From Oncomelania hupensis (lineage: Eukaryota > Mollusca > Gastropoda > Littorinimorpha > Pomatiopsidae): a stretch of DNA of 64,000 nt. Below are positions 52,418 to 63,112 of this stretch, piece by piece. The stretch is taken from NCBI GenBank assembly GCA_036898135.1, contig CM072513.1:39794673-39858672 (forward strand). Reading direction: 5' to 3'. The notes under the pieces are model-generated. The model was given only the letters and a program-made list of their open reading frames with translations, was not told where the DNA came from and searched no databases. The translations under genes were made by a program, and so were the position numbers. Within the stretch, counting starts at the first letter, position 1. Each line of letters begins with the position of its first letter.

Positions 52418-55400
52418 TCAACTGCTCTCCTTGATAAGGACAACCAGTTGATGAATGGGTCTATCAAGTAGAGTTCTCTTTTGTACAGGCTTGCCTAGTT
52501 TGTCGAGAGCTGAGGTGGGCATGAGAAGCCTCACCGTCCTAACGAGACCATCACTGCCTGGGAAAGTTTCTACAACGCGAGCAATTTTCCAATCAGTACG
52601 ACAATCGCCTTCGTCTTGAAGCAAAACAATATCGTTGATGACAATGTTTGGTTGTCGTTGTTGCCACTTGCTTCGTCTTTGAAGAGACTGCAGATATTCC
52701 TTCTTCCATCTTGTCCAAAATTGATCAGCGAGAAACTGAACCCGCCTCCATCTTTTGTTAATATAGAGATCTTCCCTGACAAAATGACCAGGAGGAGGTG
52801 GCATGATGAGGCCAGACTTCATTGTCAAGATGTGATTTGGTGTCAGAGGAAGAGGACCGTCAGCTCTCTCAAGGTGATCTACGGTGAGGGGTCGACTATT
52901 GACTATGGCCATGACCTCATACATAAGTGTTCTCAAGGATGAGGTATCAAGTTGAGTTGATGATTGGTCCAAAATGCCAGCCAGAACATTGCGGACAGTC
53001 CGAATTTGTCTTTCCCAGACTCCACCCATGTGACTGGATGAAGGAGGGTTAAATTTGAACTCGCACTGGAGATCAAGCATCCTGGCCGATATCCTTTTTT
53101 GATTCAGCTGTTCGAGATTTCTGCCAAGTTCGTGTTTGGCTCCAACAAAATTTGTTCCCCGATCGCAGAAGATGGTGCGAACTCGGCCTCTCAGAGCTAT
53201 GAAGCATCTCAACCCATTAAGAAAGGAATCGGTACTCAAGTCGTCCAGGACTTCAACGTGCACAGCTCTAGATGCCAGACATGTGATGAGCAAGCCATAC
53301 CTTTTGATCTCTTTGCGGCCTTCCTTGATCAGAAATGGCCCGAAGCAGTCAATCCCACAATGCGTAAAAGGCGGTGAAGCTTCCACTCTTTCTTCAGGAA
53401 GGTCGGACATTTTTTGCGTTTTCGCTTTTCTTCGCTGTCTAATGCATTTGACACATTTGCTAATCAACGATGAGACAACATCTCTGCAGCCAATGATCCA
53501 GAATCCCTTGGAGCGAATCTGATTGATGGTCATGTTTCTACCCTGATGTGCAATACTTTCATGGTGGTGGAGTGCTGCCAGACGAGAGAGGTGACTTTTC
53601 TTAGGAAGAATCACGGGATGTCTCACTCCGTATGGCTCAGAAGATTTCTCAAGTCTGCCTCCCACCCGAAGAAGACCTGCATTGTCTTTGAAGGGGTCTA
53701 AATCTCTGAGAGGACTCTTGGATGTCTTTTCGCCAGCCTGAGAAAAGAACTCTTTCTGGATTGCAAGAATCAAATTCTCTTCTGCACACTGCCTGGCCTC
53801 AACTTCTGAAAGGACCTTTCCCCTTTTTTTAGCACCGCATTTGACGATTAATGCGACAGCTCGAACGAGTTTGTCATAGGTCGAAAACCTGCAGACTCGA
53901 TCTTCGACGCTGGTGGGGAGCGACTGTTGAGTTGAATGTGTAGTGGCAGACTTGACTTCCACGTCATCATCTGAGATTTCCTTCTGAGTGTCATGATCAA
54001 TGAAATCTCTCTCCTTAAAATGCAGTTCACTAGTAGTAGTGACTTCCTGAACTTGAGTCTTGTAGACATGTGTTACGAGGCCAGTACGTGCAACTGTCCT
54101 AGTGACAGAACGATGACTTTGGCCGTCGACCGCATCAAAAGGTTCGACCTGCGGTGGGGACCCACCGATGATACTCCAACCAAGACAAGTTTCGATGGCG
54201 AAGGGCTGACGGGCATCTCCTGTGATGCATTGCAAAGGGGCAAGCGCTTGAGGGCAATTGTATCCAATAAGCAACCCTATGGGACAGTCCAGTTTGGGGG
54301 TCAGCATATCCTTCACTCCAAAAAGATGAGGCCAACAGCTTGCCGTCTCTGGTGTTGGAATGTGAGTCTCGTCTACAGGTATATGATTCCTTGAAAATGA
54401 CTCCGGCAGGTCTACAAAAGTTCTTGAACGGAAACCTCTCACTTGCAGGTCTGTAAATTTTTTGCAGGTGATCAGTGCACTACTGTTAGTCAATGTAGTG
54501 AGTCGAAGCTTGGCAGGCTTGTAGGGTGCCTGCAAATCATTGACTACATTCTCCGTGACGAAAGTGGAGTCTGACATAGTGTCAATGAGAGCGTAAACTA
54601 ACTGTTCCTTCTGTGGATTGCTTTTGGACGACAGAAAGACTGGGATAATCATTGACGTCAGAGATCCATGCTTCTGACCTGAAAGAACTCTGAAGCTTCC
54701 ACGACCACCCTCCTCTCTAGAGGGTTGATTAACAGTCTCTTGTCGATTGCCCAATTTTTTTGGTTCAATCTGATGAGTGTCGTTATGTAGACTGGTAGGG
54801 TGTCTCTTGTTGCATTTAGAGCATTCACTGCGATTCCGACATTGCTTCGACATGTGCCCCGGTCTCAAACAGCCAAAACAAAGTCTCTCATTCTTCACGA
54901 ACTCCCGCCTTTCTTCCATGTTCTTCCTGGCGAAGCTACGACAGTCGGTCAGGTTGTGATTCTTGCGCTTGCAGAACCTGCAATCCTGAGACTGGTCACC
55001 ATTGGTGAAGAAGACTTTTTTATTGACTGATTCTCCCTTATCTAGACGATTGGTAACAGACTGAGAATTTTGAGGTCCACTCAGTAGAGCCGGATCGTTG
55101 GCAATGTCCGCTTCATCCTTGACAAATGATGAAAATTCTACGAAAATGGGATATCGCCCTTTATCTTTTCGTTTCATAGCAACAACCCGATTCCATCTCA
55201 TGGACGCCCAATCTGGGAGCTTCTGAGCAATTTTCTGTATTTCACCGATGTCATCGAGCTTTCTCAGAGTCGAAAACTCTTGTTGAGCAGCGCTGCATTG
55301 AACAAGGAAATCAGAAAGCTTTTGGAGCGCTAATTTGTCCTTATTTTGAACCTTGGGCCAGCTGTTCAGTTTACTCATGAAGGCCTCTGACGTGACAAAC

Positions 55401-56767
55401 TGGTTTCCAAATCTCTGATCTAGAATGTCTTTGGCTTGCTGGTAGGCCTGTTCACTTCCTAGAAGGAAGAAGCCACTCACAGCTTCTCTAGCAGGACCCC
55501 CCAGATAACGCTTCAGGTAGTGAACCTTGTCTGAAGCTGGAATGCCCTTACTTTCTATGAGTGCAGAAAAGGAAGCTTTCCAATCAGGGTACAAAAGAGG
55601 ATCTCCAGTGAATACAGGTGGCTCAGGAACAGGAAGTCGACTTGCAGCTAGCGCTTGAGACAGAGTTTTAATGAGAGATTCATTCAGGTGAGGTTCACTT
55701 GCTGTTACATCAGTCGAGTGAAACCGTGTCTGTGAAAGCCTATCACGATAGCTCTGATCGAAATGTGACTGTGGCATGTAGCCAGTGTGCTCTTGATCAA
55801 GTTGAAATTGTGAGCTAGGGAAGCCAGTTTGACTCTGATGTTGCACGGTTTGTGCTCGAGGACAAAAAACTGAGGCATCGGGATGCAATACTTGTTTAGG
55901 ATGGGACAGTGCCCGTGTGGGTCTTGCTGGTTGAGTTTGAGAGGCATTTTGGCATGAAGTTGAAGATAAATGCTTGACTTGTGAATCATCATTCGCAATA
56001 AGGTTAGACTGAGAGTGACAGTTTGTGGTATAGAAGTTTTGTTGGTGTTCTTCTCGTTCGAAAACTTCCAATTTTGCTTCTTCCATTTTTATCTGAGTCT
56101 CAAGTTGCTGTTGTGCAAGTTTCCGTTTCAATTGGGACAGTCTTCTATCTGCCTGTTCGATTTCATCCAGATTCTGATTTTCTACAAGTTTGGCTTGAAG
56201 TTTGGCTTTAAGGGCTGCTGCTTCTGCTGCCGCCTTGACTCTCTGGGAGGATACTGACGATTGTTTGGATGAGGAAGTTCCGACCGAAGTCGCCTTGGAA
56301 GACGCTACAGAACTGATCAATTTAGCTGTCGATCTAGGAGAGGGAAGACTCACTTGAACTATGCTAGTGATAATTGAGACTGCAGAACTGTTCGCCTCTG
56401 ATAGGGCAGTGTCCAAATTTTCTTCGTATCCTAACTGCCTTAATTGATCTGCTATTTCGTTTATGGAACCAAGTCTTGATTTTATGTTTGATTTTTGCAA
56501 GGCAAGTTCGTTTGAGTTATTATTGTCCATGAGAAGGGCATTGGTTTGAGACAGAATCAACATGAGTTCTGAATGTCGTGTCCAAAAGGTTTTGGAAAGG
56601 GTTTCAACTCTGTACTCTCTACCCCTTTCAGTCATGGTACGTGAGCGATCTGGGCGCTGAAGATGCGACTCAGTGGGAATGCTCTCACTAGGACCAGCAT
56701 CCTGCAAACATTCTCCGCTCAAATCAGTATCCTGGTTGAGAACGGATCTACCTCTCACTTCACTCAT
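52418..56767 (-). CDS. BEL Gag-protease-integrase polyprotein with in-frame loss of RT and RNase H
   Basis: Starts MSEVRGRSVLNQDTDLSG. In order: coiled-coil Gag N-terminus with a Lys/Gln/Glu-rich region near residues 180-245; a capsid-like region near 380-560 (PPVFTGDPLLYPDWKASF); three zinc-binding stretches near 596-658 (CRFCKRKNHNLTDC, CFGCLRPGHMSKQC, CSKCNKRH); aspartic protease with ALIDTMSDSTF, Asp at residue 729 in an unusual D-T-M instead of D-T/S-G setting; a conserved linker to CLGWSIIGG and VYKTQVQEV near 900. Reverse transcriptase and RNase H should follow but are missing. After about 50 residues the text is already SVEDRVCRFSTYDKLV near 953, which in full BEL elements lies after RNase H. 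Integrase follows with HHCC region, D1140, D1202 and E1252, and a C-terminal domain (TDWKIARVVETFPGSDG). The frame has no stop. Confidence 0.92.
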   Translation of the reverse strand: MSEVRGRSVLNQDTDLSGECLQDAGPSESIPTESHLQRPDRSRTMTERGREYRVETLSKTFWTRHSELMLILSQTNALLMDNNNSNELALQKSNIKSRLGSINEIADQLRQLGYEENLDTALSEANSSAVSIITSIVQVSLPSPRSTAKLISSVASSKATSVGTSSSKQSSVSSQRVKAAAEAAALKAKLQAKLVENQNLDEIEQADRRLSQLKRKLAQQQLETQIKMEEAKLEVFEREEHQQNFYTTNCHSQSNLIANDDSQVKHLSSTSCQNASQTQPARPTRALSHPKQVLHPDASVFCPRAQTVQHQSQTGFPSSQFQLDQEHTGYMPQSHFDQSYRDRLSQTRFHSTDVTASEPHLNESLIKTLSQALAASRLPVPEPPVFTGDPLLYPDWKASFSALIESKGIPASDKVHYLKRYLGGPAREAVSGFFLLGSEQAYQQAKDILDQRFGNQFVTSEAFMSKLNSWPKVQNKDKLALQKLSDFLVQCSAAQQEFSTLRKLDDIGEIQKIAQKLPDWASMRWNRVVAMKRKDKGRYPIFVEFSSFVKDEADIANDPALLSGPQNSQSVTNRLDKGESVNKKVFFTNGDQSQDCRFCKRKNHNLTDCRSFARKNMEERREFVKNERLCFGCLRPGHMSKQCRNRSECSKCNKRHPTSLHNDTHQIEPKKLGNRQETVNQPSREEGGRGSFRVLSGQKHGSLTSMIIPVFLSSKSNPQKEQLVYALIDTMSDSTFVTENVVNDLQAPYKPAKLRLTTLTNSSALITCKKFTDLQVRGFRSRTFVDLPESFSRNHIPVDETHIPTPETASCWPHLFGVKDMLTPKLDCPIGLLIGYNCPQALAPLQCITGDARQPFAIETCLGWSIIGGSPPQVEPFDAVDGQSHRSVTRTVARTGLVTHVYKTQVQEVTTTSELHFKERDFIDHDTQKEISDDDVEVKSATTHSTQQSLPTSVEDRVCRFSTYDKLVRAVALIVKCGAKKRGKVLSEVEARQCAEENLILAIQKEFFSQAGEKTSKSPLRDLDPFKDNAGLLRVGGRLEKSSEPYGVRHPVILPKKSHLSRLAALHHHESIAHQGRNMTINQIRSKGFWIIGCRDVVSSLISKCVKCIRQRRKAKTQKMSDLPEERVEASPPFTHCGIDCFGPFLIKEGRKEIKRYGLLITCLASRAVHVEVLDDLSTDSFLNGLRCFIALRGRVRTIFCDRGTNFVGAKHELGRNLEQLNQKRISARMLDLQCEFKFNPPSSSHMGGVWERQIRTVRNVLAGILDQSSTQLDTSSLRTLMYEVMAIVNSRPLTVDHLERADGPLPLTPNHILTMKSGLIMPPPPGHFVREDLYINKRWRRVQFLADQFWTRWKKEYLQSLQRRSKWQQRQPNIVINDIVLLQDEGDCRTDWKIARVVETFPGSDGLVRTVRLLMPTSALDKLGKPVQKRTLLDRPIHQLVVLIKESS

Positions 56768-57642
56768 ACTTGGAAGCGATCAAAACTTCAAAGTGCAAAC
56801 ACAAAAATGAGAACTACTAATACTAAATGTACCGTAATTTGCAAGAAAAAACAAAAAAATAACCGTTTTAAATTATTTTACCAAGCACAAAAAATATCAC
56901 AGCAAATCTTAACACAATATAAAGGAGTCCCTATTGCATTCTCTCTTAAAAACTCAGTCCATAAATTCCCAATAAAACTTTCACAGTCCAACTTTCACAG
57001 TTCATCAACTGGTCACACAAATGACCAAAAGAACATGAGAACATGCACCTTCACTTAAGAGGATCACCCAAAGAGTCACTGACGTGAAGATTCCTGGTGC
57101 AGATAAATATTAAATCAAATAACCAAGTCACCAAGAGTTCACTACTGATTTCACAGTAAAAGTCAAATGGTAAATGTCAAAGTTGTAAATGTCAGCAGAT
57201 TACTAAACAAGAGTCCATAGATCTGGTTTTAAAAGGATGATCTTAAAATGTGAATATTAAATAAATACGACGCTTTGACACATGGTAACAATGCCTTGAC
57301 GAATAAAGTCTCTCAAATATAACTGAACGTTCCTCAGTGTTGCGTTCCGAATAATACCACATGTCGATGAGTACTTCGTCAAGCAAAATCCAAAACGATG
57401 TAGCAGGCGAGATCTCACTGCAGCTAAGAATAAAGGTCTGACCTGATGCGAAGACTAGGGAGCAATACTGGGTTAGCGTGACGAATGCAAAGACCAGACG
57501 AGATGCCCAAAGTCCCGAGTGCAGAGCAGGTGGAGACCTGTTGAAGCTGATGAAGAACCTCCCTCCCAGACTGAAGGACAAAGCAAGGAAGGACAATGAC
57601 GTAGTGGCTCCTCCGGACGAGGTGACGAGATGAGTTTTTTAC
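56768..57642 (-). other. BEL 5' leader region
   Basis: 875 bp between the 5' LTR (minus strand) and the Gag start. No coding similarity was recognised. The LTR-adjacent minus-strand sequence GTAAAAAACTCATC does not look like a standard primer site. Confidence 0.6.
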
Positions 57643-58527
57643 TGTCGCTGCCTCACACATAAGACGCCAAAACGGATGTAAAGGAATCTTTCATTTATTC
57701 TCCATACAGGGCCATAAAAAACTGGAATAAACCAGACAAAGCAAAAATCACTAAAAACAGTAAAAAGTCAAGTTATAAATAACATACTATACATAGTCAT
57801 TCAAAAACGAAAATTTATCACATTGTGCATCATTTTATATATCACATTATTTATCATGTAAATTAAATTGACATAATAAAATCACAGTTTATTGAACTGA
57901 ATAAAAAACCACTGAAGTTACATCAAACCTATATCATGTTGTGCAAACAAACGCCAACATGCAAACTTGACCCTCATTTCGTTGCACGCATAATTTCATG
58001 ACAAACCATAAATAATTCGTACCTCGTCTTCTCCCTTAGTATGATGACAGCGAAACAATATAAATGACATAAATCGTTCCGGCGAAGATATTTCCCATTC
58101 AGTCTGGTTGCCACAAAAATCAAAGGGGACGACGCAACACAGTCGAACTCAACACCCGGTCCGTTCAGTGGAACTTTCTCAAGGGAACTCACCCTTACCC
58201 AAACCTCAAAAACAGCGCCACCACTGGCGTAATAATTGCTCAACTGCAAAATTAATAAACCTATGAAAGGTACATACATTTTATAGTTTAACATAAAAAC
58301 TAGTTTTAAAACAAAACCTTAATTGAATTTATATCCTAAGTAATAATAATAATTACATAGAATTAAAGGTACTGGAGGCGGACTAATTTACTCAGCAGAT
58401 GCACACATGAGAAAACAGTCGCAGTCAAACAAGGGGGAACTATCCTTTAACTTTTTACTAGAGAAAGTACGGCAGTTATTTCCCCTAGACCACCGAGTGT
58501 TCGAAATTATGACTTGCGGCAGCAACA
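57643..58527 (-). repeat. BEL right LTR (5' LTR on the minus strand)
   Basis: 885 bp, same length and termini as the left LTR. No difference was noticed in the segments compared. Confidence 0.93.
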
Positions 58528-58532
58528 GACCA

Positions 58533-59756
58533 GGAAGCAGGACGTTAGAATCTTAGAATTCTCTCAAGTCATCACGGGCCTGAACTTGTCAAACAGGTAA
58601 ATGAACACCCTTCTGTTTCATCGTGATATATTTGTATTATTGTTGAAATTATGTTTGTGGAATTTGCTATGCATAAATGTGAATTATTAATCCGAAATTG
58701 CCGTACCACGTGGAAGAGCCGACCACGAGGCGAAACACGACCGGTTGCGCCGCCATGTTGCATGCCGTACGGAACCACTGTTGTTTAACTTATATGTATG
58801 TTTGCAGACCAGTGGCTGTACCACTGAATGTTTATAATATTATTAATTCTGTATGTGTATAGTTAGACACGATTGATATTTATGTATGTATAGGAATTTA
58901 GAGTGAGATTCCAGTGGAACCCGGAAGTAGCAGAATGTTCGTCGCTTATGTATAGAGATGTGGAGCTATCACTGAGGGCTACTTTGGCTTTCAGTGAGAC
59001 GCTCTGCACAAACCGATTATTCAGGGTTGTGCAGAATTTCGTCTCTTATATTACAGACGAGCAGGCGAGCTATCCCGAGCTATCCCGAGCTATCCTGTGC
59101 GCACCACTCCACAGAAACGACTAGTTGGCGGAGTATCCTCTACCGCACAAGACGGAAAGAGCTACCCGGAAAACTCCCTGTCAGACCCCACAGCGTGGCA
59201 AGGGAACCCAACTACACAACGACACAGGTGGACCAGAAGCTACCTCACAGAAGGACTTCGAACCCCCACTCATGAGTTAAGTGCATAACACGAAGGTGCA
59301 CTTAACCTGATCAAAACAGGACCACAGTAGTCCAACTCTTCAGAAACTGTAAAACGGACCACAGTAGTCCAAATCTACATGAAATATTATAGCAAGTGCC
59401 CGAGGAAGATATAACAGCTGCCTAGACTATCAGCGATCGAACTATTAGCAGTGACTGAGACTTTTTAAGTTAGATTAGTACTTAGAGAATCTTGTATAGA
59501 GTAGAAGAAATAAATGTGTGATTTTAACTGTTATCAAGTGGCTGGACTACATATGATTCATAGCCGTGTGAAAGCTAGTGTGACAGTATTCTTTTACCAT
59601 TTTTCTATCTATTTCTGTACCCCAACCTTAACACAGAACGAGCTAAACAAATAAATTTATTAAAGTAATTCATAGGGTAACTTACTAGCAGTTCCCACCG
59701 AATAAACGTGAGGGTCCATAATTCCATTGTGCAGAGCCCATAAAACCCCCGTGACA
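58533..59756 (+). repeat. Gypsy A2 3' LTR, second segment
   Basis: Continues the 3' LTR after BEL. It ends CCGTGACA and is followed by the ccctg target duplication. Confidence 0.93.
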
Positions 59757-59761
59757 CCCTG

Positions 59762-61950
59762 CAAGACGTTAGAGTGAGAAGAGGAGCAGACGTGGCGTCC
59801 GACCATCACTTGGTGATGGCGAAACTGAAGCTGAAGTTGAAAAGGACATTCGTCAGGCAGAAGAATGAAGTACAACATCAGCCTTCTGAAAGACCCAAAG
59901 ACAAATGAACAGTTTAGTCTGGCGCTAAGGAACAGGTTCGAAGTGCTTCAGGAATTATTTGAAGTAGAAAAAGACAGTGTACTCAACAGGTGGCAGAAAG
60001 TGAAAGAGACACTAAGATCGTCATGCCAAGAAGTTGTGGGTTCAAAGAAACATCAACAGAAAGAGTGGATCACAGCAGAGACCTTGGTCAAGATAGAAGA
60101 AAGAAAGAAGAGGGAGGCAACAGTCAACAACAGCAGAACCAGAGCAGCTAAGGCCAAGGCCCAAGAAGACTACACAGGAGCCCATAGAGAAGTGAAAAGA
60201 AACATAAAAAAAGATAAGAAGGCCTACGTGGATGGACTGGCGGCTGAAGCGGAACAGGCAGCGTACAGCGGCAATATAAAACAGTTGTACACCACTAAGC
60301 GACTCTCCGGAAAGTTCAGCAAACCAGAAGGACCTGTTAGGGACAAGCAGGGGAGGAACACCATGAACAGTATAGACCAGCAGTTGAACAGATGGGCTGA
60401 ACACTTTGATGAACCTCTGAATAGACCAGCACCAACGAATTCTCCAGTCATTGAACCAGCCAATGTGGATCTTCCAATCAACTGTGAGAAACATCAAGAA
60501 GGCCATCACCCTGATGAAGAACGGAAAGGCCGCTGTACCAGACGACATCCCAGCAGAGGCTCTAAAAGCGGACTTGGAAGCATCAGTGGAGATGCTGTAC
60601 CCACTCTTTGAGAGGATCTGGGAGGAAGATGTTCCGGCAGACTGGAAGGAAGGTTACCTGATCAAGCTTCCCAAGAAAGGTGACCTCAGCAACTGTAACA
60701 ACTGCAGGGGCATCACACTTCTATCTGTGCCTGGGAAGGTCTTCAACCGGGTCCTTTTGGAAAGGATGAAGGATACTGTCGACCCACAGTTCCGACTCCT
60801 GCACGGACCAGATAGCAACACTCCGCATCATCGTGGAGCAGTCCCTGGAATGGAACTCGCCATTGTATATCAACTTCGTCGATTATGAGAAGGCGTTTGA
60901 CAGCGTGGATCGAGATACCCTCTGGAAGCTCCTTCGACACTACAGCATCCCGACCAAGATGGTCAATCTGATCAGGAACTCAAATGACGGCATGTCCTGC
61001 AGAGTTATCCATGGCGGACAGCTCACATACAACTTCCAGGTGAGAACCGGAGTCCGACAAGGGTGCTTTTTGTCACCTTTCCTCTTCCTCATCGCGATAG
61101 ATTGGGTTATGAAGATGTCCACCAGGGAAAGTAGGAACGGAATGCAATGGACTGTGTAACCAGCTCGAGGACCTGAACTTCGCTGACGACCTTGCTCTTC
61201 TTTCCCATAGCCAACAGCAGATGCTAGAGAAGACAAATGCAGTGGCGGCCACATCGTCGGAGGTCGGCCTTAACATCCACAAGGACAAGAGCAAGATCCT
61301 GAAGATCAACTCCATCAGTACCGAACCAGTCATCGTGAATGGAAGTCCCTTGGAAGAAATGCAGTCCTTCACCTACCTGGGTAGCATCATTGATCAGCAG
61401 GGCGGCACAGATGCGGAAGGCTAGGATCGGCAAAGCAAGAGCTGTCTTCATTCAGCTCAAGAACATCTGGACCTCCAGAGAGCTGTCTTTGGCCACCAAG
61501 ATACGGGTATTCAACTCCAATGTGAAGTCAGTCTTACTGTATGGAGCAGAGACATGGAGGACAACCAAGACCACCATCAAAAAAGTCCAGTCCTTCATCA
61601 ACAGTTGCCTCAGTAGGATTCCCCAGATCCGCTGGCCCGACACCATCAGCAACGCCAACCTTTGGAAAGGACCCGCCAACTCCTGCTGAAGATGAAATCA
61701 GGAAAAGGAGATGGGGCTGGATAGGGCATACCCTACGCAAACCAGCTACGAACGTCACCAGGCAAGCGCTGAAGTGGAACCCCCAGGGAAAGCAAAAGAG
61801 AGGACGTCCAAGGAACACCTGGCGACGCAACCTCGAGGTCGACACCACCAAGATGGGCTACACCTGGAGTCAGAAAGAATGGCATAGGACAGAGGACTCT
61901 GGAGAGCTGTTGTTGGCGGCCCATAGCCTGGCAGGGGTGGCGGGCATTAA
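59762..61950 (+). pseudogene. N2 non-LTR retrotransposon, endonuclease end plus reverse transcriptase, broken
   Basis: The endonuclease ends in ASDHHLVMAKLK near 59794. After a linker the RT reads NGKAAVPDDIPAEALKA near 60520, LIKLPKKGDLSNCNN near 60661, FVDYEKAFDSVDRDTLW near 60876, GVRQGCFLSPFLF near 61049 and the catalytic FADDLALL near 61180. The C-terminal part has [26 protein letters not shown] near 61540, [21 protein letters not shown] text near 61690 and [15 protein letters not shown] near 61803. At least five frame changes or stops interrupt it, so it is inactive. This APE-type family is common in invertebrate genomes and distinct from N1. The 3' end near 61950 lacks a clear tail. 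Confidence 0.85.
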
Positions 61951-62200
61951 ACTAAAAACACACAATATTATTCTGTATTCTTTTGTAAAATATTTAGAAT
62001 TATGCCACAGTATGCCTTTGACTGCACTCATGCAGTGTCAGATTTAGTAACAGAGTGTGATATAACGTGCCTATTCGTTTATTCCTGAAGAGTAATATGG
62101 AGAAGATCTGGACGATACCAATCTAGAAGAAATCATGATTGAATAAAAGTACAAAATGTATCATCAGTACTCACCAAAATGTAGAAAAAATGACCAGTGT

Positions 62201-62337
62201 GCCGGTGTGCATGAAGAATCTTAAAGGGCAACTTAAGCTTAAGTTCGCTTACTCAAGCTTAAGTTTGAACTCTCCATGTGCTTGAGTAAGCGAACTTAAG
62301 CTTAAGTTGCCCTTTAAGATTCTTCATGCACACCGGC
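62201..62337. repeat. Perfect 57-bp inverted repeat with 23-bp loop
   Basis: Arms 62201-62257 and 62281-62337 are exact reverse complements (start gccggtgtgcatgaag, end catgcacaccggc). The arms themselves contain the palindrome aacttaagcttaagtt. It lies between the N2 3' end and the right TIR of the 20-kb element. Confidence 0.95.
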
Positions 62338-62655
62338 ATCAACAAAAACCGCGTGTAAGTGACGTCAACTCAACTTCTTAGCGCGTCATTTATTTGAATG
62401 AAACCTCGTAAGTTGAGTTACAAGGTTTTAGAAATTTTTTCCAAATGATAAAAACCTCGTAAGTGAGATACGAGAATTTGATACAAATCGTTTGCCCTGT
62501 TGGGACATACGAGGTTTTGATATTTTGTATTACTGATGTTTTCTAACTGAGCTATGAATTCCGAGCTTCTGATAAAAAAAAGGGACATAACCATGAAAAG
62601 ATTGCAAAAACTACTTTTTCGGAGTTACGAGGTTTTGAATGGACACCGACGAAGT

Positions 62656-62920
62656 GACATCTTGTCTGTGATGTGACGTGATGTGTGACGTTTGTGTGTC
62701 TGTTGGGATCTTTCCCCCGAGAGCACGGAAACAGTGACTGGACCGTGGACACTGACGGTTGACAAAGACAGTAGATAGATTAGACAGGTATGTTTGGAGC
62801 TAGGATGCGTTGTAAGTATGGTTTATTATAACTGCAGTGAATGAGAGTGTGAAAAGAGGGTGCATGACGCTTTGCAGTGGCGAGATTGGTGACCCCGTGT
62901 CGTGTTGCGTGTGATTTACC
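62656..62920. other. Unassigned segment with an LTR/primer-site-like word
   Basis: Contains 'gattggtgaccccgtg' at 62884-62899, which resembles a retroelement primer-binding context (TGGTGACCC). No LTR partner was found. It separates the TIR end from the endonuclease half at 62925. Confidence 0.25.
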
Positions 62921-62924
62921 TTAC

Positions 62925-63112
62925 AATATCATCGTTTGTTTTATTTATGCTCTCACTAATAATATTCCAGTATTGTATGTTTGCGCTCGGCGGACGATAG
63001 AAGGAACCAACTAACAGGGCTTCTTGATAGTTTAGTTTTGTTTCTTTGCGCACGGCTTCAAGGTCGGGAATGGCAGTAAAGAGAGTTTAGTGCCTACCCC
63101 CAGTCTGACCAT
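62925..63112 (-). mobile_element. APE-type endonuclease fragment, N-terminal half
   Basis: The minus strand reads LFTAIPDLEAVRKETKLNY near 63080, then QEALLVGSFYRPPSANIQYW near 63020 and SINKTNDDIVR ending near 62925. The GSFYRPP motif is typical of the middle of AP-endonuclease domains. It has the right polarity to be the upstream half of the fragment at 42166-42621, with the TIR element inserted between. Confidence 0.6.

Larger units (their letters stand above)
51446..58527 (-). mobile_element. BEL/Pao element lacking RT and RNase H, with identical-length LTRs
   Basis: LTRs at 51446-52330 and 57643-58527, 885 bp each and identical wherever compared. Target duplication gacca at 51441-51445 and 58528-58532. 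On the minus strand one ORF of 1449 codons covers Gag, protease and integrase. A polypurine tract (minus gttttgggtgggag) abuts the left LTR. Absence of LTR divergence and of stops indicates a very recent insertion. With no RT of its own it must have been copied by an enzyme supplied in trans. Confidence 0.93.
45453..59756 (+). mobile_element. Gypsy A2: RT-less Ty3/gypsy element, interrupted by BEL
   Basis: Two LTRs of 1538 bp each (45453-46990; 51132-51445 plus 58533-59756) appear identical where compared, including three small frames that match exactly. The internal region is nearly the same as A1 in sequence, shares its RT deletion junction, and sits at a different target (N2, duplication ccctg). 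So A1 and A2 are independent insertions of one RT-less family. BEL is inserted in the 3' LTR. Confidence 0.93.
42626..62651. mobile_element. TIR-bounded DNA transposon swollen to 20 kb by nested insertions
   Basis: The first 26 bp (start cgtcggtgtccattc) recur exactly inverted at 62626-62651, and aagt flanks both ends. Subterminal copies of acgaggtttt, in both orientations, occur at 42641, 42834, 42870 on the left and 62403, 62454, 62509 on the right, as is usual for transposase-binding regions. Removing gypsy A2 with BEL (14.3 kb), the solo B LTR (1.35 kb) and N2 (2.9 kb) leaves about 1.5 kb. No transposase was recognised, so the core is probably nonautonomous. The superfamily was not identified; a 4-bp target duplication limits the options. 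Confidence 0.6.
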
